A DNA stretch of 64,000 bases from Hymenobacter duratus (GTDB taxonomy: Bacteria; Bacteroidota; Bacteroidia; Cytophagales; Hymenobacteraceae), in contig NZ_JACWZZ010000001.1 of NCBI RefSeq assembly GCF_014698995.1, positions 496,001-560,000 on the forward strand. The letters run 5' to 3'. Made by a program: the position numbers and the translations under genes. Shown piece by piece: positions 1 to 7,900 of this stretch; position 1 is the stretch's first letter, and every line of letters starts with the position of its first letter. The notes beneath the pieces were generated by a model. It had not been told where the DNA came from. It worked only from the letters and a program-made list of their open reading frames with translations, and ran no database searches.

Positions 1-2
1 TG

Positions 3-305
3 GCCCTGGCCTTCGTCTTCGATATCCGCGACTATACCAAAGACCGCCTGACCGGTACGCTCACGTTTCCGGGCGTATTCGGGGTGCGGGCTACCAAGCT
101 GTTTGCGCTGGCCGTGCTGGCTGTCGCCAACGTACTGCTGCCCTGGGGAGTGAGTAGTGCCCACTTGCTGGCCCTGCTGCTGCCTTCGGTGCTGGCGGCG
201 GCCGTCATCTGGTACGCCGACGAAACCCGGCCGGACTACTACTTCGCCCTTCTCACCGATGGCGTGATGATCGTACAGTTTCTGGCCGTGTACTGGGCTA
301 CCTGA
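3..305 (+). CDS. UbiA-like membrane protein, C-terminal part
   Basis: The reading frame is open from the left edge of the window, so the true start lies outside it. About 100 residues are visible: an acidic segment reading DIRDYTKDRLTG followed by three hydrophobic stretches. A DxRDxxxDxxxG segment between membrane helices resembles the second Asp-rich motif of UbiA-family prenyltransferases, which use it to bind prenyl diphosphate through magnesium. With only the C-terminal third visible the substrate cannot be named, and many Bacteroidota UbiA homologues are not tied to quinone synthesis. It converges with the minus-strand gene that follows. Confidence 0.6.
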   Translation, partial: ALAFVFDIRDYTKDRLTGTLTFPGVFGVRATKLFALAVLAVANVLLPWGVSSAHLLALLLPSVLAAAVIWYADETRPDYYFALLTDGVMIVQFLAVYWAT

Positions 306-364
306 ACTACCGGCATGCCGCTCAGGAATTCCGCCTGCCATCCGTAGGCAAGACGACGCCGCTG

Positions 365-1879
365 CTAGCTATCCGTTAGCTCCTGCAAAGCGGGACCAAT
401 GTAACGGATCAGGTCACTGGCGGTGAGGCCGGCCTGACCGGTTTCGGCGGCGGCCAGGTCGCCGGCGCGGCCATGAGCATATATACCCAGCAGCGCCGCG
501 TCGAGAGGGGAGAGGCGTTTGTCGGCGCGTAGCGCCAGCAGCAGGCCGGTTAGTACGTCGCCGCTACCGCCACTGGCCATGCCGGGGTTGCCGGTACTGT
601 TGAAATAAACCGGCCCCTCGGGCGTGCCTAAAGCCGTGTAGGCTCCTTTGAGCACGCAGTAGCAGCGGTGTCGGGCGCAGAAGTCGCGCAGCTGCTCCAG
701 CCGGTGGTAGTCGTCGCGGGCGGGCTCCCCGATGAGGCGCTCAAATTCCTTGGGGTGCGGTGTGAGCAGGCTGTTGGGGGGCAGGAGCTCCAGCAGCGCA
801 CGGTGGGCAGCCAGCAGGTTCAGGGCGTCGGCATCAAGCACCAGCGGGAGTTTGGAACCGCTTTGCAGCAAGTTCCGGAGCACTTCAGCGGTAGCAGCCT
901 CCTGCCCCAGGCCCGGTCCCATGCCCACAGCGGCGTACGGCTGCAGCGCGGGCAGCTCCGTCACGAATTCCCGGCCGGGGTCAGCAAGTACCATGGCCTC
1001 CGGAGCTGAAATCTGCAGAATATCGTAGCCAACTGCGGGGCCCCGCACCGTGAGCAGCCCCACGCCACCGTGCAGGCAGGCCCGCGCCGCCAGTACCGCC
1101 GCGCCCATTTTGCCGTAGCTGCCCGCCAGCAGCAGTGCGTGCCCGAATGTGCCTTTGTGGGAAAACTTTCCGCGCTGCGGTAGTCTTCCGCGCAGAAAAC
1201 CTGCATCCACAAAGTGGTTATCCACAGCCTCCTTGTGGATAAAGTCGGCGTCGAGCCCAATGGGCAGCACAGTCCATTTACCTACAAACCCAGCATTCTG
1301 GGGGAGCAGAAACGCCAGCTTGGGCAGCTCAAAACTGAGGGTGTAGCGGGCTTGTACCACTGGGCTATCAGCGGGCTGGGAACTATCAGCCAATAGACCG
1401 GAAGGCACATCAACAGCAAGTAGAGTCGCGCCTGACTGGTTGAGGTGCGCCACAACGTCGGCCGCCAGGCCCGCCAGCGGCCGGCTGAGGCCGGTACCGA
1501 ACAGCGCATCCAGCACTACGGCTTCGGGGGGCAGCGCTGGCATCGTGCGGCTGCTAAGCTTCGTGCAGGGAATCTGCGGCGGCAGCCGTTGGCGGTTCAG
1601 CAGAAAATCGGGAGAGTGCTTCGTGGCAGGTAGCAACCATACCTGGGGCGTGTAGCCGGCCGCATGCAGCTGACGGGCTATGGCCAGGCCGTCGCCGCCG
1701 TTGTTGCCGGGGCCGCAGAAGATGTGGATAGGCGTGGCGAAAGCCGGTTGGAGCTGGTCGAGAAGCCAGGTGGTGCAGGCGGTAGCGGCGCGTTCCATCA
1801 GCGCCTCGGAGCTGATGCCCTGGGCCTGCAGTGTCGCCTGGTCGAGGGCGCGGGTCTGGCGGGCGGTAAGAATTTTCAT
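365..1879 (-). CDS. nnr: Bifunctional NAD(P)H-hydrate epimerase / ADP-dependent dehydratase
   Basis: This 504-residue protein is a metabolite-repair enzyme that restores damaged NAD(P)HX. The N-terminal YjeF domain (about 1-215) carries the GPGNNGGDG motif and epimerises R and S forms. The C-terminal ribokinase-like domain (about 230-500) dehydrates S-NAD(P)HX using ADP; it shows GSYGKMGAAVLAAR, VLDADALN, LTPHPKEFERL and, from about residue 430, GNPGMASGGSGDVLTG. The length matches the fused bacterial form. The ATG at 1879 places the YjeF domain right at the N-terminus, as usual. It is divergent from the lipoprotein gene starting at 1938, with about 58 bases shared as promoter region. Confidence 0.95.
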   Translation of the reverse strand: MKILTARQTRALDQATLQAQGISSEALMERAATACTTWLLDQLQPAFATPIHIFCGPGNNGGDGLAIARQLHAAGYTPQVWLLPATKHSPDFLLNRQRLPPQIPCTKLSSRTMPALPPEAVVLDALFGTGLSRPLAGLAADVVAHLNQSGATLLAVDVPSGLLADSSQPADSPVVQARYTLSFELPKLAFLLPQNAGFVGKWTVLPIGLDADFIHKEAVDNHFVDAGFLRGRLPQRGKFSHKGTFGHALLLAGSYGKMGAAVLAARACLHGGVGLLTVRGPAVGYDILQISAPEAMVLADPGREFVTELPALQPYAAVGMGPGLGQEAATAEVLRNLLQSGSKLPLVLDADALNLLAAHRALLELLPPNSLLTPHPKEFERLIGEPARDDYHRLEQLRDFCARHRCYCVLKGAYTALGTPEGPVYFNSTGNPGMASGGSGDVLTGLLLALRADKRLSPLDAALLGIYAHGRAGDLAAAETGQAGLTASDLIRYIGPALQELTDS

Positions 1880-1937
1880 GGTACTCTATCATACGGTATC
1901 TTGCCGGCTATTGATAGTCGCACATTGCATAGCTGCT

Positions 1938-2780
1938 ATGCCCAAATACGTACTGTTGCTGCTGGCTTTGCTGGCCGTCGCCTGTTCCGATAAGAAAGCA
2001 GAAACCACCCTTCTCTCAGCCGAAACGCCTGTTGCGGCAGCTGCCCCGGACTCTGCTGCTGCCAATTCAGCAGCACCGATTGTGCCTGAGCAGGTGCCGC
2101 TGGCGCAACTACCGGCCCAGCTGCGGCTACCGGGCCAACTGCTGGAGGCGTGGCGCTGGACGGATAGCCAGGGCGAAAACATGCTGGTAGTGTTCCGGAC
2201 CGTAACCAAGTCCCGGCAGCAGTTGGCCGCCGCGCCGCCCGATTCGAGCGACGTGCAGGATATAGAAGACTTTGAGCGTTCTGCACAGCTTACAGCGCGG
2301 CAGTATGTGCGGGCCGGCAGTAGTAGCTACAAGGAGCTGTGGCGCCTGCAGGATGCCGTCCAAAATTGTCCGTTTGACATGTGGCTGGGGCCTCTGCCCG
2401 GTGCTACGTCCATCACCGATTTAGACAAGGATGGACAAACTGAAACAACGCTACTCTACAAGCTCACCTGCCGCAGTGATGTAAGTCCTTCTGGCCTGAA
2501 GCTGATTATGCGTGAAGGAGCGGCGAAGTATGCGCTGCGTGGGCAAATGGTAGTGGCATACGACTCCGGTCCAGTAAGTGAGCGGACGCCTGCCAATCCG
2601 TGCTGTCTCGATACCATCAGCCAACGGCAGCTGAATGCTCCTGATGGATATAAGCTGGTTGCCGGACGCTATGAATCAGAAAAAGAGTTTCGAAAGGCGC
2701 CAGTAGCGTTTTTGCTTTTTGCCCGGCAGCAGTGGCAGAAGTTCAGCATCGAGAAAGCAGAGGACCACGAACAGCTGTAG
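1938..2780 (+). CDS. Putative lipoprotein of unknown function
   Basis: I do not recognise the family. The start at 1938 is chosen because it gives a clean lipoprotein signal, [19 protein letters not shown], with the lipobox Cys at residue 16; the open frame upstream overlaps the divergent nnr gene and is not needed. The mature protein (about 265 residues) begins with an Ala/Pro-rich linker and then a globular part. [10 protein letters not shown] segment near residue 160 resembles the calcium-binding FG-GAP/EF-type loop seen in surface proteins. It is probably anchored in the outer or inner membrane facing the periplasm. The following msrB gene lies 106 bases downstream. Confidence 0.7.
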   Translation: MPKYVLLLLALLAVACSDKKAETTLLSAETPVAAAAPDSAAANSAAPIVPEQVPLAQLPAQLRLPGQLLEAWRWTDSQGENMLVVFRTVTKSRQQLAAAPPDSSDVQDIEDFERSAQLTARQYVRAGSSSYKELWRLQDAVQNCPFDMWLGPLPGATSITDLDKDGQTETTLLYKLTCRSDVSPSGLKLIMREGAAKYALRGQMVVAYDSGPVSERTPANPCCLDTISQRQLNAPDGYKLVAGRYESEKEFRKAPVAFLLFARQQWQKFSIEKAEDHEQL

Positions 2781-2886
2781 TCATTCGGAATGGATTTCCG
2801 CCTCCCTGCTACCGGCCGCTAAACTTCCCATTCCTTATTTCGTTTTGTTTGGTAGACATTCGATTCTGACCTCTAAAACCGACGAT

Positions 2887-3345
2887 ATGCAAACCTGGAA
2901 TGATGTAATCCGGCTGGCCAACCACGGCAGCCCGACCCCGCCTCGGCGGGTGGAAAAGACCGATGCTGAATGGCGTCAGCAGCTCACGGCCGAGCAGTAC
3001 CACGTCACGCGGGAGCACGGCACAGAGCGGGCTTTCACGGGCGAATACTGCGAAGCCCACGAAGCCGGCCTCTACGCCTGCGTGTGCTGCGGCACCCCAC
3101 TCTACGACTCGCGCACCAAGTTCGAAAGCGGCACCGGCTGGCCCAGCTTCACCCAACCCGTGGACGAAAGCGCCATCCGCTACAAGAAGGACACCAGCTA
3201 CGGCATGACCCGCGTGGAAGTGCTCTGCAACGTCTGCGACGCCCACCAGGGCCACGTATTCCCCGATGGCCCACCGCCCGGCGGCCTGCGCCTGTGCATC
3301 AACTCGGCCAGCATCAAGCTGGTGAGCGAGAAAGCCGAGGCCTAG
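2887..3345 (+). CDS. msrB: Peptide-methionine (R)-S-oxide reductase
   Basis: The 152-residue product reduces methionine-R-sulfoxide in proteins, an oxidative-damage repair step. It has the whole MsrB fold: zinc ligands as two CxxC pairs (C65/C68 and C114/C117), the SGTGWPSF motif at 81-88, the HVFPDGP substrate loop and the catalytic Cys137 in RLCINS. The family usually reads RYCxN, so Leu replaces Tyr next to the nucleophile. The start at 2887 was preferred over the in-frame upstream TTG because homologues begin close to the [14 protein letters not shown] segment. No signal peptide is present, so it should act in the cytoplasm. It ends 26 bases before a strong bidirectional terminator. Confidence 0.95.
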   Translation: MQTWNDVIRLANHGSPTPPRRVEKTDAEWRQQLTAEQYHVTREHGTERAFTGEYCEAHEAGLYACVCCGTPLYDSRTKFESGTGWPSFTQPVDESAIRYKKDTSYGMTRVEVLCNVCDAHQGHVFPDGPPPGGLRLCINSASIKLVSEKAEA

Positions 3346-3371
3346 AAGCGCAGTCGCCGCAACGGCGGAAA

Positions 3372-3417
3372 CACTAAAAAGCCGAGCTGCTGACCTCAGC
3401 AGCTCGGCTTTTTAGTG
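3372..3417. terminator. Bidirectional intrinsic terminator between msrB and a convergent lipoprotein gene
   Basis: A perfect inverted repeat with 22-base arms (3372-3393 and 3396-3417). The GC-rich core is flanked by A5 and T5 tracts, so it works as a hairpin plus U-tract in both directions. Confidence 0.9.
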
Positions 3418-3428
3418 CCTGGCTGTAT

Positions 3429-3881
3429 TCAGCGAAAAAAGGCGTCGGAACTGATGTTGTAGGACAGGATTCTCAGCGAATCGTTGGCCTCGCGCGCCAG
3501 CGTAAAGGTTTCGATGGCCGTGCCGTTGGCGTACTGGTTTTCGTAGCGCAGCTGGTACTCACCCGAGGGGTCGGTGCCGCTGATTACTTTGGTGGTCCAG
3601 TCTTTCAGCGCCGTATCTTGCAGCCGCCCCAGTAGCTCGTCCCGTTTCCTGAAAAGCAGCGTCACCTTGTCTCGCGGCGTTACCTGCCAGAAGCGGGAGG
3701 AAAACAGCCGCAAGTTGGTTTCGGTGTGGCCGAGCTGCTGGTTGGAAAAATAATCCACCATAAACTCGTCGGCCACCACTTTGTCCTGCTCGTCGTTCAG
3801 GCGGGAAGAATTGACGTGGCAGGCCGTGAGAGCAAGCAGCAGCAAGCCGGCCAGGTGGCCGTAAATACGTAGCGCGTTCAT
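3429..3881 (-). CDS. Putative lipoprotein of unknown function
   Basis: This 150-residue protein is not recognised. The ATG at 3881 is chosen because it starts a lipoprotein signal, MNALRIYGHLAGLLLLALTAC, whereas the frame upstream adds only Tyr/Arg-rich non-signal residues. The mature part is a small alpha/beta domain of the kind found in short Bacteroidota lipoproteins; it ends TLAREANDSLRILSYNISSDAFFR-like, which suggests a cystatin or NTF2-like sheet, but that is a guess from pattern only. It is divergent from serine dehydratase (start 3990) and converges with msrB across the shared terminator. Confidence 0.65.
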   Translation of the reverse strand: MNALRIYGHLAGLLLLALTACHVNSSRLNDEQDKVVADEFMVDYFSNQQLGHTETNLRLFSSRFWQVTPRDKVTLLFRKRDELLGRLQDTALKDWTTKVISGTDPSGEYQLRYENQYANGTAIETFTLAREANDSLRILSYNISSDAFFR

Positions 3882-3989
3882 GGTAGAATACGAATTGTAG
3901 TAGGTGTATCTTCTGCCAAAATACGAGCTTCGCCGTAAAACCTCTGCCCCGTACCGGTCGTCCTTTATCCTCATTCCCACCCCATTCCC

Positions 3990-4892
3990 ATGTCACTTCT
4001 CTTCACTGATTTTGCCTCCTGGCGTGCGCACTGCGCTGCCACCGGCGAGCCGCTTTACCAGCCTGTGCTGGCCTACGAAATTGAGCAGAAAGGCCGCACC
4101 GAGGACGAAATCTGGAACGGCCTGCAGCGCGCCTACGACGTCATGCGCGACGCCGTGCAAACCGGCCTCACCCACGACATGACCTCTCGCTCGGGCATGA
4201 TCAACAACGGGGCGAAGAAGATTGCGGCCTCGCCTGTCACGGTGCTGTCGCCGGAGTTCAAGCAACTCGTAACGCGGGCCATGGGCGCCAAGGAGGTAAA
4301 TTCCTGCATGGGCCGGGTGGTGGCCGCCCCAACCGCCGGGGCCTCCGGCATCCTGCCCGGCGTGCTCGTGACGCTGCAGGAGCTGCATAAGCTCTCGGAC
4401 CGCACCATTCTGGAAGGCCTGCTGGTAGCGGCCGGCATTGCTCTTATTATCGAGCAGAATGCCTCGCTGGCCGGCGCCGTAGGAGGTTGCCAGGCTGAAA
4501 CCGGCTCGGCAGCGGCCATGGGCAGCGGTGCCATCGTGTACTGTCTGGGTGGGGATGTTGACCAGACGTTTGCGGCCGTGGCCGTAACTATTCAGTGCAT
4601 GCTGGGGCTGGTCTGCGACCCGGTGGCCGGGCTGGTGGAGGTGCCCTGCGTGGTGCGCAACGCCTCAGCTGCCGCCATTGCCTTCAGCTCCGCTCAGATT
4701 GCCATTGCCGGCATCGACCCCGTTATTCCGGTGGATCAGTGCGTGGCGGCCCTCGGCGAAGTAGGACAGAGCATGGAAACCCGCTACAAGGAAACGGCCC
4801 TCGGCGGCCTCGCTAATACCCCGCGCGGCCGCGAAATCGAGAAGATGGTACTGGTGCAGGACGTACAGATTCTGCCTGACGAAGGAGAATAG
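3990..4892 (+). CDS. sdaAA: L-serine dehydratase, iron-sulfur-dependent, alpha subunit
   Basis: The 300-residue protein matches the alpha chain of the Fe-S L-serine ammonia-lyase, which converts L-serine to pyruvate and ammonia in the cytoplasm. Diagnostic segments are SRSGMINNGAKK, VNSCMGRVVAAPTAGASG, the GGCQAE Cys and the GLVCDPVAGLVEVPC pair; the conserved cysteines supply the oxygen-sensitive 4Fe-4S cluster. In two-subunit versions a beta chain (SdaAB) is needed, but none is encoded in this window, so it is presumably elsewhere on the chromosome. The gene stands alone: divergent promoter region on the left and a bidirectional terminator 46 bases downstream. Confidence 0.93.
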   Translation: MSLLFTDFASWRAHCAATGEPLYQPVLAYEIEQKGRTEDEIWNGLQRAYDVMRDAVQTGLTHDMTSRSGMINNGAKKIAASPVTVLSPEFKQLVTRAMGAKEVNSCMGRVVAAPTAGASGILPGVLVTLQELHKLSDRTILEGLLVAAGIALIIEQNASLAGAVGGCQAETGSAAAMGSGAIVYCLGGDVDQTFAAVAVTIQCMLGLVCDPVAGLVEVPCVVRNASAAAIAFSSAQIAIAGIDPVIPVDQCVAALGEVGQSMETRYKETALGGLANTPRGREIEKMVLVQDVQILPDEGE

Positions 4893-4938
4893 CAACAACC
4901 CGCTAACCAAGAGCTGCACCAGAAAACAGGTACACAAA

Positions 4939-4970
4939 AAAAGGGCCTTCCCAATCGGGAAGGCCCTTTT
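4939..4970. terminator. Bidirectional terminator between sdaAA and the T9SS surface protein
   Basis: A 14-base perfect stem (4939-4952 / 4957-4970) with loop AATC, an A-rich left flank and T4 on the right. It lies between two convergent genes, 20 bases before the minus-strand stop codon. Confidence 0.9.
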
Positions 4971-4990
4971 CGTTCTGAAAAGGCTGCTGC

Positions 4991-7900
4991 CTATTGCTTG
5001 GTGATACGGCGCACATCAAATCCGCTCTCGGTGCGGGCGCGCAGGATGTAGACGCCGGCTGGCAGCTGGCGCAGATCCAGCGTGGCGGTCTGCACATCGT
5101 TCTTGCCGGCGGCCGTGCTGTGGTATACCTGCTGGCCTACGGCGTTGTACACGGTCAGCTCGGTGGCTTTCGTGTAGCCGCTGAGCTCTACCGTGACGTT
5201 GCCGTCGGCCGTGGGGTTGGGGTACACGCTCAGCGAGGAGCCAGCCAGCACCTTGACGCTGGAGTTGACCAGCAGCTGGGCCGAGGGCAGCGAGGCGCAG
5301 CCCGTGGTGGCGTTGGTTACGACCACCGTGTACTGGCCGAACTGGGCGGCCGAGTTGACCACGTAGGTCGGGTTGGTGGCGCCGGGAATCAGCGTGCCGT
5401 TCAGGTACCACTGGTTGCCCGTGGCGCTGGAGCTGGTGAGCGTGGTGGTCGTGCCGTTGTAGACCGGCGAGACCGTCGGCTGGGCCGGGCGGGCAGTAAT
5501 CGTTACCGAAGCCGTGGCCGTCGAGGCTGCGCAACCACCGCTGGCAGCAATGGCGTTGGTCACGGTGTAGGTGCCGGCTGCCGAAGTGCTCAGGTTGATG
5601 GCGCCAGTGGTGGCATTCAGTACCAGTCCGGTTCCTGAGGCCGAGAAGGTGCCTGCTGAGGCCCCGGTGCCGAAGACCGGCGTTGCCGTGCCGGAGGCAC
5701 CGGCGCAGTAGGCGGCGTTGGCGTACGAGAACGTAGCTACGGGAGCCGTAGTGATGGTCACGGAGGTCGTGGCCGAGGACGGGCAGGTGCCCGCTACGCT
5801 GTACGTCACGGTGTAGGTGCCGGGCGTGCTCGTGCCGGGCGTAATCACGCCGGTCGTGGCATTGAGGCTCAGACCGGTGGTGCTGCTGAACGTGCCGCCC
5901 GCAGTGCCTGTGACGGTAGGCGTGCTGGCCGTGCCGCTCACACACAGCGTTGTGGCTGGGTAGCTGAACGTTGCTGTCGTTGCCGGGGTAATCGTCAGGA
6001 CGGTTTGAGCCGTGGCCGTAGAGCAGCCCGAGCCAGTGGCCGGATCAGCCGTGAGCGTAATCGTAACGCTACCTGCCGTGGCATCAGCTGCGGAGGGCGT
6101 ATACGTGGCATTCAGCGTGGTAGCATTCGGCGAGAAGGTGCCTGTGCCCGTGCTGGTGTAGGTGCCGGTCGTAGCCGAGCCGCCTACCGAGCCGGTAAGC
6201 TGGTACGCCGTGGCGGCACACGTAGCGGCCGTAGCTGGCAGCGTAGCCGTTGGGGCCGGCGTTACGTTCACCTGGATAGGCGCACGCGTTCCGGTACACT
6301 CCGCCGATACCTGCCAGTTGTAGAAGTAGTAGTAGGTAGTGGAAGTACCCGAGATGTAGCCGTTGGTGATGCTCACGTTGCCGCTAGGCGACACGTAAGG
6401 AAAACCTCCCAGGCTCGACTCGCGCACCATAGCCGGGCTGCTCACGGCAATCAGCCGCATGCCAGTCCCAACCGGTAGGGTGAAGTTCAGGGGTACTGTA
6501 AATGGCGTGGTGCCCGTGCCGGCCGGAATGGCGACCGTAGCCGTCAGACCCGGAATCAGCGTGCCGGTATTGTCCTGTACCTGTACTACCAGGTTGCCGG
6601 CGGTGCCAGCCGGGTATACATCAACCGAAACCAATTGAGTGGCAGCAGTGGAATTGAACACGAGACCGTAGCTGGAGGCAGTAGTGCTGGTAGTAGCAGC
6701 AGGTGCCAGGCGGCCAACGGTTTCGGTGCTGCTCGTGGTAGCTTCCACGAAATACTGACGCGAAGCCGTGAGAGCCGGCGTAGTGAAGGAAGTACCCGTC
6801 GCCAGCGCCGTACCGCCGGAAGCAGCATCGAAGAAGCGTACCGTGGTACCGGCCGCAGCAGTGGCCGTCAGAGTGGCGGTGCTGCCCTCACAGATGGCTA
6901 CCGGTGAGTTGGTAGTGGTTATCTGGGGATTGTTGATGGTGACGGTAGCTACGTTGGAAGTAGCTACGGCTGCGTTACATACAGTGCGGGCCTGGAAATA
7001 CGTAGTGCTCGTGAGTACGCCCGACGTGTAGGTGGCTGAAGTAGCCCCGCTGATGTCGGTGAAGGTCACGTTGTCGGTGGACTGCTGCCACTGAATGCTG
7101 CCGTTGCTGGAGCCCGTCAGGGCCAGCGTTACGGTGCCGCTCACGCACAGCGAGGCTGCGCTGGGAGTTATAGTGCCAGCCACCGGTGCCGTTACTACGC
7201 GGGTGGTTGGGGTAGCCAGGTTGTCGTTGGCGGTATTTCCGTCGCCGGTGGCGGTAGCGGCAATGGCGAAGGAATAGGTGCCGGCGGCGCTCATGTTAAG
7301 TGTGCCGACCGATACGCTTTGCGTCGCACCCGGGGCGAGGGTGCCAGTATTCACAGTCGCCGTCAGCGTCTGGGTCACAGGACCCGTGACGTTTACCGTC
7401 ACCGTGGCCGGATTGGCGGCGAAGTCCAGCGCGGCCGTGCCAATGTTGCGCACCGATACCGTTACGTTCTCGGCCGTGCTGTAGCACGTCTGGCCGGTAG
7501 GCGGTGTCAGTAGCGCTACAGGTGCCAGATCAACGGCTGCACCGTTGCCCAGGTTCACGTTGTCGATAAACAGGTCGTTGTCGTTCGTATCATCCACGGT
7601 GCCTTCGGTAGCGAAGAAGGCCACAATGATTTCCTGACCCGCGTAATTGCCCAGGTTTATCTGCTCCAGCTGGCCGGTATTGCTGATGACGGTGCTGGCC
7701 GTGTAGGTTTTCACTGCCGTGAAGGTCAGGCCGCAATCGGCCGAAACCCGGACTTCCAGACGGTCATCGGAGCCCAGCGTGCCAACGGTAGTGGCACCAA
7801 ACGTATTCAGGGCCAGATCGTAGCTCAGCAGGGTGCTGGCCGTGGCCAGAATGCGCGGACCTACAATCCAATCGTTTTTGCCGGTGCTGAACAGGTTGAT